64,000 bases of DNA from Roseobacter sp. MH60115 (GTDB lineage Bacteria; Pseudomonadota; Alphaproteobacteria; Rhodobacterales; Rhodobacteraceae), in contig NZ_JADOBQ010000003.1 in NCBI RefSeq assembly GCF_015644665.1, positions 186,001-250,000 of the forward strand, given 5' to 3'. Under the pieces are notes generated by a model. The model was given only the letters and a program-made list of their open reading frames with translations. It searched no databases and was not told the origin of the DNA. Of the stretch, positions 36,965-45,965 are shown in pieces; the first letter of the stretch is position 1, and each line of letters begins with the position of its first letter. Both the position numbers and the translations under genes were made by a program.

Positions 36965-38083
36965 TTAGCGCAGTTCGAACGACGCCTGCGCGCGGTCCAC
37001 ACCATTGACCTGAACCGTGATCAGATGTGTGCCGGGATGTAGTGTGAATGTCGTCGCGTCGCCTTTCAGCTTGTGAACCTTGCGCACCTCGAAGGGTTTT
37101 GCCGGTGTGCTCTTGCCCTGCTTCAGCTTGAACACTTTCTCCGCCTGTTTGCCGCCCGGGCGGGCAAAGGTGATCCTGTAGTCCACCAGGAGCGGCAGAT
37201 CGACCTCCGCCGCGACACGGCAGGAAAAGCACAAGGCCTCCCCCATGGCGACCTGCGGCGTTTCGATACCAAGGGCGACGGACACCGGCACCTCGCCGTC
37301 AAACCCCAGGGCGGTCATCGCGCCCGGATGCCCCTGCTTGATCAGGGTGCGCAGGGCGTGACGGGTCATCCAGTCCAACTCCTTGGGTGTCTGCGTCGCC
37401 TGTGCCTGCCACGCCGACAGCCTGCCGAGCACCAGATCGTCATGGGTTTTCGAGAGGTCATTGAGATGGTTCGCGACAGAGCGTGTCACATAGCGCGTGG
37501 AATCCCCCTGCAGCCGGTCGAGCAGCGGCAGGGTCTGATCCGGTGTCAGCGTCACGGCCTTGGCCCAGGGCAGTTTCGGACGCGTGCCTTCGCTCACCAA
37601 CCGCCGGACATGGTAGTTCTGGTCCGCGGCCCATGTGTCCAGATCAGCAAGCGTTGCCTCGGTCCAGCGGTTGAGGAAGGGGCGGATGTAGAATTCCATC
37701 GAGAACCGCTGCGTGGCGCGGTAAAGCAGCTCCATCGCCCGGTCCCGATGGTCCTCAAGCCCGTGCCGCACGGCCAGAATGCCCGGTACCGCGTGAATGA
37801 ACTTGCCAAAATCATCGTCTTTGAGGCTGGGGTCCAATGGCGGCGGCATGGCGGCTTCCAGCTGCTCGGCCATGGTCGGAAAGTCACCCGCCAACTGCGC
37901 CTCGATGCAATCGGCGAGCCAGTCCAGTCGCGCCATCAGTTCACGGTCGGGAAATCCGGCGAGCGCCTCCGCCTGGAACCTGTCGGCATCAAAGCCAGGG
38001 ACAGCATTGGCGTATTCGCTGGCCAGCTGGCCAACCGTCTCGGCATTGAAAAGCGCATCTTTGAGAGAAAACCGTTCCGCCAT
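36965..38083 (-). CDS. AlkC-type DNA alkylation repair protein with Ig-like tail
   Basis: The 372-aa protein has a HEAT-like helical N-terminal two thirds, typical of the AlkC/AlkD DNA glycosylase superfamily (for example NYHVRRLVSEGTRPKLPWAKA and DSTRYVTRSVANHLNDLSK), and a C-terminal beta-rich Ig-like domain (about 275-372). AlkC enzymes remove 3-methyladenine and 3-methylcytosine; the Ig-like domain is a known trait of part of the AlkC family. It is followed 3 bp upstream by a degenerate SDR gene on the same strand, so the two are probably co-transcribed. Confidence 0.85.
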   Translation of the reverse strand: MAERFSLKDALFNAETVGQLASEYANAVPGFDADRFQAEALAGFPDRELMARLDWLADCIEAQLAGDFPTMAEQLEAAMPPPLDPSLKDDDFGKFIHAVPGILAVRHGLEDHRDRAMELLYRATQRFSMEFYIRPFLNRWTEATLADLDTWAADQNYHVRRLVSEGTRPKLPWAKAVTLTPDQTLPLLDRLQGDSTRYVTRSVANHLNDLSKTHDDLVLGRLSAWQAQATQTPKELDWMTRHALRTLIKQGHPGAMTALGFDGEVPVSVALGIETPQVAMGEALCFSCRVAAEVDLPLLVDYRITFARPGGKQAEKVFKLKQGKSTPAKPFEVRKVHKLKGDATTFTLHPGTHLITVQVNGVDRAQASFELR

Positions 38084-38086
38084 GGA

Positions 38087-38866
38087 TCAGATCGTGGCGT
38101 TGGTGGCGCCGCCATCGCACAGGATGTTCTGCCCGACGATGAAGCCTGCGTGCTGTGAACACAGGAACGCGCAGGTGGCACCGAATTCCTCTGCCGTGCC
38201 ATAGCGTCCGGCGGGGATGGTGGCGGAGCGGCGCGCGCGCGCTTCTTTGATGGTGATGCCGTCCCGCTTGGCCACGGGGCCGTCCAGCGCCTCGGCCCGG
38301 TCGGTTGCGTGGATGCCCGGCAGCAGGTTGTTGATCGTCACGCCCGAGCCCGCCACCTGACGGCTGGTGCCCGCGACATATCCCGTCAGCCCGGTGCGCG
38401 CCGCATTGCTGAGCCCCAGCTGCGGAATCGGCGCCTTGACCGATTGCGAGGTGATGTTGACCACCCGGCCCCAGCCCCGCTCCATCATGCCGGGCACCAG
38501 CGCCTTGATCATCGCGATGGGCGTCAGCATGTTGGCATCCAGTGCCTTGATGAAATCTTCCCGGTCCCAGTCGTGCCACATGCCGGGAGGCGGACCGCCC
38601 GCGTTGTTGACAAGGATATCGACGTCCCGGGCTGCGTCGAGCACAGCCGCGCGCCCCTCTTCCCCAGTCACATCCGCCGCCACCGTTTGAACAGAGACAC
38701 CATGGGCCGCGCGAATGGTTTCCGCCGCGGCCTCCAGCGCATCTGCGCCGCGCGCATTCAGGATCAGATCGCACCCCGCAGCCGCCAGTGCCTGCGCGCA
38801 TCCAAACCCCAACCCCTTGGAAGAGGCACAGACAACCGCCCGTTTACCTTTAATCCCCAAATCCAT
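38087..38866 (-). CDS. SDR-like protein without the catalytic Tyr-Lys pair
   Basis: The 259-aa protein has the SDR fold with NNAGGPPPGMW and NITSQSV, but the Gly motif is CASSKGLG and the usual YxxxK is replaced (LSNAARTGL). This matches my memory of the BKR-like SDR-like subgroup, which lacks the canonical nucleotide motif and catalytic tetrad. Activity as a dehydrogenase is therefore doubtful. ATG 38866 is the family start; the longer frame lacks a motif. Its stop is 3 bp before the AlkC-type gene. Confidence 0.85.
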   Translation of the reverse strand: MDLGIKGKRAVVCASSKGLGFGCAQALAAAGCDLILNARGADALEAAAETIRAAHGVSVQTVAADVTGEEGRAAVLDAARDVDILVNNAGGPPPGMWHDWDREDFIKALDANMLTPIAMIKALVPGMMERGWGRVVNITSQSVKAPIPQLGLSNAARTGLTGYVAGTSRQVAGSGVTINNLLPGIHATDRAEALDGPVAKRDGITIKEARARRSATIPAGRYGTAEEFGATCAFLCSQHAGFIVGQNILCDGGATNATI

Positions 38867-39006
38867 GTCATGCTCCTCCGGTGATTCATCGCATGCGTAG
38901 CACCTCCCACGCGGTGGAGACCAGTAAAACACCGGGAAGTTGACCGGGACCGACCAGAATTCTAAGTAACCGCCTTGACGCACCCTTTGGAAAGCACCAC
39001 CGCCGG

Positions 39007-40008
39007 ATGTCTTTGATCACCACCAGCCAATCCGTCTCCGTTCTGCGGGCTGCCGATATCGTGGTGACCTCTGGCGCGAACGAAGGGGATGGTCTGAGCT
39101 TTGCCGATGACCTGATCATGGATGATATCTACATGGTGCGCACAGGGACCGAACTGGCGCGGCTGGGGCTGCTGCGGTCGGACAGCCAAGAGATGATCGT
39201 TGGCGCCGATACCGAAACGGGCACGCCGGGTGCCGAGGTTCATCTGGATTGCGCGCTTACCTTCATGTCGCAGAACGCGCCGGTGACAGAAGTGTTGATC
39301 CTGGTGCAGGTGGATGCCGATGGCCATGCGGAGGATGTATTTGCCCTGCCTCTGGCGCCGCTGGATGCCAGGACAGAATACCAGCTGGTCGGGATTGATC
39401 GTTCCGACGCCGCCCGCAAACTGGCGCAGGTGGCCTGTGTCTCCTTCTCGCGCGGCACGCATATCACCATGGGATCCGGACGCCAGCGCCCCATCGAGGA
39501 ATTGCAGCCGGGAGACGCGGTGCTGACGCGCGACGACGGGGTGCAACAGGTCCGCTGGATTGGACACAGCACGCAACGGGCGGTGGGTGCGTTTGCCCCG
39601 ATCCGCATTGCGGCGGATACGCTGAACAACGCCCGGGACCTGATTGTGAGCCCGGACCATCGGCTGTTTATCTATCAGCGGACCGACCGGTTGGGTGCGG
39701 GCCGCGCCGAATTGCTGGTCAAGGCCCGGCATCTGGTCAACGGGCGCAATGTGACAGTGCAACAAGGCGGTTTTGTCGACTATTTTCAGCTTCTTTTTGA
39801 CACACACCAGATCATTTATGCAGAAGGGATTGCCGCGGAATCCATGTTTGTGGATGGCCGGACGGCGCCATTGTTGCCCCCTGTGGCGGGATGGGATCGC
39901 CAGGGTCCTCAAGGGCATCATGACGCGCTGAAAGGTCTCGACGTGCAGCAAGACCTGCTGGACCATCCCGATGCAGTCGAATTGCTGCGTCGTGCTTCGC
40001 TGCGCTGA
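39007..40008 (+). CDS. Hint-domain protein with Ser in place of Cys1
   Basis: The 333-aa protein has a variable N-terminal half and a Hint (Hedgehog/intein) domain from about residue 146 (SFSRGTHITMGSGRQRPIEELQPGDAVLTRDDGVQQVRWIGH). Block residues such as SPDHRLFI are kept. The first Hint residue is normally Cys in CFxxGT; here it is Ser146. Such proteins are frequent in Rhodobacterales, often at the ends of secreted proteins. No signal peptide is visible. It is divergent from the degenerate SDR gene. Confidence 0.85.
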   Translation: MSLITTSQSVSVLRAADIVVTSGANEGDGLSFADDLIMDDIYMVRTGTELARLGLLRSDSQEMIVGADTETGTPGAEVHLDCALTFMSQNAPVTEVLILVQVDADGHAEDVFALPLAPLDARTEYQLVGIDRSDAARKLAQVACVSFSRGTHITMGSGRQRPIEELQPGDAVLTRDDGVQQVRWIGHSTQRAVGAFAPIRIAADTLNNARDLIVSPDHRLFIYQRTDRLGAGRAELLVKARHLVNGRNVTVQQGGFVDYFQLLFDTHQIIYAEGIAAESMFVDGRTAPLLPPVAGWDRQGPQGHHDALKGLDVQQDLLDHPDAVELLRRASLR

Positions 40009-40093
40009 TCACGGGTGGCCTGAAGCCCACCCTACCTGCTGACCGAAAGCGCGGCGCTTGCTGTGCCCGGTCTGCCTCGCTATATGCTCGCTC

Positions 40094-41701
40094 ATGTTGG
40101 ACACCACCAAAAACCGCCCCGATCTGCCGCCTGAAATCGCGCGCCGCCGCACTTTTGCGATCATCAGTCACCCGGATGCGGGCAAGACCACGCTGACGGA
40201 AAAATTCCTGCTGTTTGGCGGGGCGATCCAGATGGCGGGCCAGGTGCGCGCCAAGGGCGAGGCCCGCCGCACTCGGTCGGACTTCATGGCGATGGAAAAG
40301 GACCGGGGCATTTCCGTATCTGCCTCGGCAATGTCGTTTGATTTCAGGGAGTTCCGCTTCAATCTGGTGGACACGCCGGGCCACTCCGACTTCTCCGAAG
40401 ACACCTATCGCACACTCACGGCAGTGGATGCGGCAGTGATGGTCATCGACGGTGCAAAGGGCGTCGAGAGCCAGACGCAAAAGCTCTTTGAAGTCTGCCG
40501 CATGCGTGATCTACCGATCCTGACTTTCTGCAACAAGATGGACCGGGAAAGCCGCGACGTCTTTGAGATCATTGACGAAATCCAGGAAAACCTCGCCATT
40601 GACGTGACACCGGCAAGCTGGCCCATCGGCGTCGGGCGCGACTTTCTGGGGTGTTACGACATTCTACGCGACCGTTTGGAATTGATGGACCGGGCCGACC
40701 GCAACCGGGTCGCCGAAAGCGTCGAGATCAATGGGCTGGACGACCCGAAACTGGCCGAGCACGTACCCGCCGAGCTGCTGGACAAGCTGCGCGAGGATCT
40801 GGAAATGGCGCGCGAATTGCTCCCCCCCCTCGACATGGCGGCGATGCACGAAGGATCGCTGACGCCTATCTGGTTCGGCTCCGCGATCAATTCCTTTGGT
40901 GTCAAGGAGTTGATGGAGGGCATCGCCTCCTATGGTCCGCAGCCCCAGATCCAATCTGCCGAGCCGCGCCAGATCCTGCCCGAAGAGAAAAAAGTGGCCG
41001 GATTCGTTTTCAAAGTGCAGGCCAATATGGACCCGAAACACCGCGACCGCGTGGCCTTTGTGCGTCTGGCCTCGGGGCATTTTGAGCGGGGCATGAAGCT
41101 GACCCACGTGCGCTCCAAGAAACCGATGGCGATCACCAACCCGGTGATGTTTCTGGCCAGTGACCGTGAGTTGGCCGAAGAGGCCTGGGCGGGGGATATC
41201 ATCGGCATCCCCAACCACGGGCAACTGCGCATCGGCGACACATTGACCGAAGGTGAGGCGATCCGCGTCACCGGCATCCCCTCCTTTGCGCCAGAATTGC
41301 TTCAAGGCGTGCGGGCGGGCGATCCGCTGAAAGCCAAACACCTTGAAAAAGCCCTGATGCAATTTGCAGAAGAGGGCGCGGCAAAGGTCTTCAAACCCTC
41401 CATCGGGTCGGGCTTTGTCGTGGGCGTTGTCGGACAGTTGCAGTTCGAAGTTCTGGCCAGCAGGATCGAGCTGGAATACGGGCTGCCGGTGCGCTTCGAA
41501 GCCTCCCAGTTCACCTCTGCGCGTTGGGTCAGCGGCGACAAGCAAGCCATTGATAAATTTAGCGAAAGCAACAAGCAGCATATCGCGCATGATCACGATG
41601 GCGACATTGTGTATCTGACCCGCTTGCAGTGGGATATCGACCGGGTTGCGCGTGACTATCCGGACGTGACATTGACCGCCACCAAGGAAATGATGGCCTG
41701 A
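40094..41701 (+). CDS. prfC: Peptide chain release factor 3
   Basis: The 535-aa GTPase has G1 HPDAGKTTLTE, G3 DTPGHSD and G4 NKMD, with the RF3-specific extension. It recycles RF1 and RF2 after termination. ATG 40094 gives the family N-terminus; the 12-residue leader upstream is not family-like. It stands alone between the Hint gene and the helicase. Confidence 0.96.
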   Translation: MLDTTKNRPDLPPEIARRRTFAIISHPDAGKTTLTEKFLLFGGAIQMAGQVRAKGEARRTRSDFMAMEKDRGISVSASAMSFDFREFRFNLVDTPGHSDFSEDTYRTLTAVDAAVMVIDGAKGVESQTQKLFEVCRMRDLPILTFCNKMDRESRDVFEIIDEIQENLAIDVTPASWPIGVGRDFLGCYDILRDRLELMDRADRNRVAESVEINGLDDPKLAEHVPAELLDKLREDLEMARELLPPLDMAAMHEGSLTPIWFGSAINSFGVKELMEGIASYGPQPQIQSAEPRQILPEEKKVAGFVFKVQANMDPKHRDRVAFVRLASGHFERGMKLTHVRSKKPMAITNPVMFLASDRELAEEAWAGDIIGIPNHGQLRIGDTLTEGEAIRVTGIPSFAPELLQGVRAGDPLKAKHLEKALMQFAEEGAAKVFKPSIGSGFVVGVVGQLQFEVLASRIELEYGLPVRFEASQFTSARWVSGDKQAIDKFSESNKQHIAHDHDGDIVYLTRLQWDIDRVARDYPDVTLTATKEMMA

Positions 41702-41865
41702 CATCAGGCGCGGCATGCCCCTGGGAAAACCCGGTGGCCGCGGGGCGCACAGCGTTCGGTCAAATCCTGTGTCACGGCGGGCTGAAATCGGGCGTGACGC
41801 CGGCGCATCCCGTCATTTCCCTTAATTCATCAAGACATAGCGCATCTGTTTGACGCTGGAGGCAC
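41702..41865. other. Structured leader region between prfC and the helicase
   Basis: This GC-rich stretch holds GTCACG (41771-41776) and CGTGAC (41793-41798) as an inverted repeat and other overlapping stems. With the next feature it forms a 270-bp leader before the DEAD-box gene. No sigma-70 promoter is obvious. Confidence 0.35.
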
Positions 41866-41979
41866 ATGTTGCTATGGACGCACATCATGTCGCGACATCG
41901 GTCGCCACTTGGGCCATGCGGGCCGACATGGATGCTGCTGCGGGCCAAGAAAGTGTCCGCCAAAACCGGACACATATGA
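41866..41979 (+). CDS. Possible 37-aa leader peptide overlapping the helicase start
   Basis: This small open frame starts three bases after GGAGG (41858-41862), and its TGA overlaps the helicase ATG as ATGA, the usual sign of coupling. The peptide is basic and has no family. An alternative reading is that the same GGAGG serves an in-frame ATG at 41874, which would give the helicase a 34-residue N-terminal extension. One of the two should be true, because the helicase ATG at 41976 has no good site of its own. Confidence 0.35.
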   Translation: MLLWTHIMSRHRSPLGPCGPTWMLLRAKKVSAKTGHI

Positions 41980-43433
41980 CCAAATTTTCTGACCTGAATC
42001 TGAATCCAAAAGTTCTGAAAGCCATTGACGAAGCGGGCTATGAAAGCCCCACCCCCATCCAGGCCGGTGCGATTCCGCCCGCTCTGGAAGGCAAGGACGT
42101 CCTCGGCATCGCCCAGACCGGCACCGGCAAGACCGCCAGCTTTACGCTGCCGATGATCACCATGCTGGCGCGGGGCCGTGCGCGGGCGCGCATGCCGCGC
42201 AGCCTCGTGCTCTGCCCCACGCGGGAACTGGCAGCACAGGTGGCCGAGAACTTCGACACCTACTCCAAACACCTGAAACTGACCAAGGCGCTGCTCATCG
42301 GGGGCGTGTCCTTCAAGGAACAGGACAAGCTGATCGACAAGGGTGTGGATGTGCTGATCGCCACGCCAGGCCGTCTGCTCGACCACTTCGAACGCGGCAA
42401 GCTGCTGCTCACCGGCGTGCAGATCATGGTGGTGGACGAAGCCGACCGGATGCTCGACATGGGGTTCATCCCCGACATCGAACGGATCTTTTCGCTGACC
42501 CCTTTCACCCGTCAGACGCTGTTTTTCTCAGCCACCATGGCGCCGGAGATCGAGCGGATCACCAACACCTTCCTCTCCGCGCCCGAGCGGGTCGAAGTGG
42601 CGCGCCAGGCCACAACCGGCGAGAATATCGAACAGGGTGTGGTGATGTTCAAAGGTTCGCGCAAGGACCGCGAACCTTCTGAGAAACGCAATGTTTTGCG
42701 CGCCGTGATCGACGCTGAGGGTGAGAAATGCACCAATGCCATCGTCTTCTGCAATCGCAAAGTCGATGTGGATATCGTCGCCAAGTCACTAAAGAAATAC
42801 GGGTATGACGCAGCCCCGATCCACGGTGATCTGGACCAGTCGCAGCGGACCCGCACCCTTGACGGCTTCCGCGATGGCACGCTGCGGTTCCTCGTGGCCT
42901 CCGATGTGGCCGCCCGCGGGCTCGATGTGCCGTCGGTGAGCCACGTGTTCAACTTCGACGTGCCAAGCCATGCAGAAGACTATGTGCACCGCATTGGCCG
43001 CACCGGGCGCGCCGGGCGCGATGGCAAAGCGGTGATGATCTGCGTGCCGCGCGATGAAAAGAACCTCGCCGATATCGAACGGCTGGTGCAGCGGGAAATC
43101 CCGCGCATAGACAACCCGCTCAAAGGTGCCGCACCGGTGGCAGAAAAGCCCGCCAAGGCAGAGCAGACAGCTGATGAAAAGCCCAAGCGCAGCCGGTCCC
43201 GCAGTCGCAAAACGGATGAGGCGGACATCGCGCAACCGGAAACTGCGGCAAAACCCGAGCCCAAGTCGGATCCAAAACCAGAAGAGCAGCCCAAACGCAG
43301 CCGGGGCCGCCGTGGTTCAGGGGGTGGCCGGCAAAACGACCAATCAGACCGGAGCGGCAACAAGGTCGTGGGCTTGGGCGATCACACACCCGAGTTCATC
43401 GGTCTCAGCTTCAAGGAACGCAGCGCAAGCTGA
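41976..43433 (+). CDS. DEAD-box RNA helicase (RhlE-like)
   Basis: The 485-aa ATP-dependent RNA helicase has the full motif set: Q motif in TPIQAGAIP, Walker A AQTGTGKT, DEAD in VVDEADRML, SAT, and HRIGRTGRAGR. The C-terminal tail is long, basic and of low complexity (Lys, Ser, Arg, Pro and Glu), probably for RNA binding. Such proteins remodel ribosomes or mRNA decay complexes, and the convergent neighbour is RNase J. Confidence 0.94.
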   Translation: MTKFSDLNLNPKVLKAIDEAGYESPTPIQAGAIPPALEGKDVLGIAQTGTGKTASFTLPMITMLARGRARARMPRSLVLCPTRELAAQVAENFDTYSKHLKLTKALLIGGVSFKEQDKLIDKGVDVLIATPGRLLDHFERGKLLLTGVQIMVVDEADRMLDMGFIPDIERIFSLTPFTRQTLFFSATMAPEIERITNTFLSAPERVEVARQATTGENIEQGVVMFKGSRKDREPSEKRNVLRAVIDAEGEKCTNAIVFCNRKVDVDIVAKSLKKYGYDAAPIHGDLDQSQRTRTLDGFRDGTLRFLVASDVAARGLDVPSVSHVFNFDVPSHAEDYVHRIGRTGRAGRDGKAVMICVPRDEKNLADIERLVQREIPRIDNPLKGAAPVAEKPAKAEQTADEKPKRSRSRSRKTDEADIAQPETAAKPEPKSDPKPEEQPKRSRGRRGSGGGRQNDQSDRSGNKVVGLGDHTPEFIGLSFKERSAS

Positions 43434-43440
43434 TACGCCC

Positions 43441-43468
43441 GCTTCTTCTGGCCTCAAATATCCTCCCC
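43441..43468 (+). repeat. Dispersed intergenic repeat, copy D
   Basis: GCTTCTTCTGGCC is followed by TCAAATATCCTCCCC. The palindrome is damaged (TGGCCT instead of TGGCCA). It lies between the convergent helicase and RNase J genes. Confidence 0.6.
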
Positions 43469-43472
43469 GAAG

Positions 43473-43499
43473 GGCCGGGTTGCCAATAGCGCCCCGGCC
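43473..43499. terminator. Possible bidirectional terminator hairpin
   Basis: GGCCGGG pairs with CCCGGCC over a 13-base loop in the gap between two convergent genes. No T-run follows on either strand, so termination by this stem alone would be inefficient. Confidence 0.4.
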
Positions 43500-43506
43500 G
43501 TTCGCG

Positions 43507-45174
43507 TCAGCTCAGACGGCTCACCACAATCGTGACTTCCGGCTTACGCCCGATCTCGTCGAGCGCAGTCTGACGCACCGTTCGTTTCAGCCCTTCATGT
43601 AGCTTGTCATCGTCGCGCAGGGTCTTGGCCCCTGCCCGCGCCAGCCATTGCCCCAGATCGGCCTCCAGCACGTCCACCAGCGACGCGCGGCTGCTGCCGC
43701 TCTCCGGCAATCCTTTCAACTCGCACCACGGCTCACCCAAGGGTTCATCCTCGTCATCCAGAATGACCGTGACCACCACGTGGCCGTTCAGCGCCATGCG
43801 GATCCGGTCGCGCACGACCCCGTCCAGCGCGCCGATCTGCACCGACCCATCCAGATAGGTGCGCCCGGTCTCGATGTAATCCGCGATCTTTGGCTGGTTG
43901 CCGGACAGATCCACCATCATCCCATTCACCGCCAAAACCCCGGTCATGCCATTGTGCTCCGCCAGCTTCACATGTTCGCGCAGATGCCGGTGCTCGCCGT
44001 GCATAGGGATCACCACCTGCGGCTTCACGATGCTCGTCAGCCGTTCCAGATCAGGCCGGTTCGCATGGCCGGAGACGTGATAGCGCCCGGTGCTGTCATC
44101 GACCACATCAACCCCCTGCTCGGAAAAGGCGTTGATGATCCGGATCACACCTTTTTCATTGCCCGGAATGGTCTTTGACGAGAAGAGGAAGAGATCGCCC
44201 TCTTTCATCTCGATCCCCTGATACTTGCCCCGCGCCAGTTGCGCCGAAGCGGCGCGGCGCTCCCCTTGTGACCCGGTCACCAGCAGCATCAGGTTTTCGC
44301 GCGGGATCGATTTGGCATCTTCGGGCGGCACAACAGGCGGAAAATCTGTGAGCACACCGGTTTCCACCGCCGCTTCCACCATGCGTTTCATCGCCCGCCC
44401 CATCAAAACGATCGACCGCCCGGCGCGCTCGCCCGCCTCGGCCAGCGTTTTCACGCGCGCGACATTGGAGGCAAAGGTCGTGGCAACCACCATGCCTTTG
44501 GCGGATTGCACCAGCTTGGTAATCTCCGGGCCGACACTCGCCTCGGACCGCCCGGGGTCCGGGGAAAAGACATTGGTACTGTCGCAGATCAGCGCCTTCA
44601 CGCCCCCCTTGCTGACCTCTGCCCAGAGCTCCGGGTCAAACGGCTCGCCCACCAGCGGGGTCTCGTCCAGCTTGAAATCACCGGAATGGATGACCCGCCC
44701 GTCCGGGCTGTCGATCACCATCGACGCGCTTTCCGGGATCGAATGCGAGATCGGCAGGAAACCCACGGAGAACGGCCCCGCCTGCACCTGTTCGGGCCAG
44801 GCCGTGACCACCTGCACCGCATCCTCGGGATGTCCGTGTTCTTCCATCTTCCGCGCCGCGATATTGGCGGTAAAGGGGCGCGCATAGATCGGCGCCTTGA
44901 GCTGCTCATAGGTATGCGCCACGGCACCGACATGGTCTTCATGGGCATGGGTGATGAACACCGCCTCGATCTGGCTACGCCGCTCGATCAGCCAGCTGAT
45001 GTCCGGCAGGATCAGATCGACGCCCGGGCTTGTTTCCATGTCGGGAAAGGCCACGCCAAGGTCGACCACGATGAGCCGCTCCTTGCCGGAGCGACCGTAT
45101 CCGTAGACATAGCAGTTCATGCCAATTTCACCCGCGCCGCCAAGCGCGAGGTAGATCAATCGTTCATTGCTCAT
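43507..45174 (-). CDS. rnj: Ribonuclease J
   Basis: The 555-aa metallo-beta-lactamase/beta-CASP nuclease has the zinc-binding HAHEDHVG (His76, His78, Asp80, His81) and the downstream beta-CASP blocks such as SGHANRPDLE and PMHGEHRHL. RNase J degrades and processes RNA with endo- and 5' exonuclease activity and is common in alphaproteobacteria. It follows coaX after 5 bp. Confidence 0.96.
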   Translation of the reverse strand: MSNERLIYLALGGAGEIGMNCYVYGYGRSGKERLIVVDLGVAFPDMETSPGVDLILPDISWLIERRSQIEAVFITHAHEDHVGAVAHTYEQLKAPIYARPFTANIAARKMEEHGHPEDAVQVVTAWPEQVQAGPFSVGFLPISHSIPESASMVIDSPDGRVIHSGDFKLDETPLVGEPFDPELWAEVSKGGVKALICDSTNVFSPDPGRSEASVGPEITKLVQSAKGMVVATTFASNVARVKTLAEAGERAGRSIVLMGRAMKRMVEAAVETGVLTDFPPVVPPEDAKSIPRENLMLLVTGSQGERRAASAQLARGKYQGIEMKEGDLFLFSSKTIPGNEKGVIRIINAFSEQGVDVVDDSTGRYHVSGHANRPDLERLTSIVKPQVVIPMHGEHRHLREHVKLAEHNGMTGVLAVNGMMVDLSGNQPKIADYIETGRTYLDGSVQIGALDGVVRDRIRMALNGHVVVTVILDDEDEPLGEPWCELKGLPESGSSRASLVDVLEADLGQWLARAGAKTLRDDDKLHEGLKRTVRQTALDEIGRKPEVTIVVSRLS

Positions 45175-45179
45175 ATTGA

Positions 45180-45953
45180 TTAAGCGGCGTCCTTGTTGAA
45201 TTGGTGGATCACGGTCAGCCCGTGAATGGTCAGATCATCCTCGAAGGCGTCGAAAAGCGCCTCGGATTGCTGGAAAAGCGGGGCCAGCCCCCCCGTTGAT
45301 ATCACGCGCATCTCGCGTTCGCGTTCTGCCTTGATCCGGGCACATATCTCACGCACGAGCCCGACATAACCCCAAAAAACACCTGATTGCATGCAGGTCA
45401 CCGTATTGGTGCCGATGACCGCCTGCGGCTTGGAAATGTCCACATGCGGCAGGGCGGCAGCGGCCTGGTGCAGCGCCTCGAGGCTGAGGTTCACGCCGGG
45501 CGCAATGACCCCTCCGATATAGGCCCCATCCCTGTCGACCACATCAAAGGTCGTGGCCGTGCCAAAATCCACCATGATCAGGTCGCCACCATAAAGATCA
45601 TGTCCCGCCACCGTGTTCACCAACCGGTCGGGGCCGACAGCTGTGCCCTGATCCACTCGTACATCCACCGGCAGCAGGCAATCCGGTTTACCCACCACGA
45701 GAGGCCGCGTGTTGAAATATCGGTCCGCCATGACGCGCAGGTTGAAGACCACGCGCGGCACCGTCGAGGAGATGATCATGTCGGTGATCGTCACGTCCAG
45801 CGACTGTAGTTTCATCAGAGTACTCAGCCAGACATAGTACTGATCCGCCGTGCGCTGCCACTCCGTCGAGGTACGCCAGGACGCCAGAAACTGCTCGCCA
45901 TCCCAGATCGCAAAAACGGTGTTGGTGTTGCCGCAGTCGATGGCCAGAAGCAT
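45180..45953 (-). CDS. coaX: Type III pantothenate kinase
   Basis: The 257-aa kinase makes 4'-phosphopantothenate for coenzyme A. The N-terminal AIDCGNTNTVFAIWD holds the catalytic Asp6, and GPDRLVNTVAG and VDFGTATTFD are the other family blocks. It lies between birA and the RNase J gene. Type III enzymes are not feedback-inhibited by CoA, a family fact. Confidence 0.96.
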   Translation of the reverse strand: MLLAIDCGNTNTVFAIWDGEQFLASWRTSTEWQRTADQYYVWLSTLMKLQSLDVTITDMIISSTVPRVVFNLRVMADRYFNTRPLVVGKPDCLLPVDVRVDQGTAVGPDRLVNTVAGHDLYGGDLIMVDFGTATTFDVVDRDGAYIGGVIAPGVNLSLEALHQAAAALPHVDISKPQAVIGTNTVTCMQSGVFWGYVGLVREICARIKAEREREMRVISTGGLAPLFQQSEALFDAFEDDLTIHGLTVIHQFNKDAA

Positions 45954-45965
45954 GGCACTCCCCCT

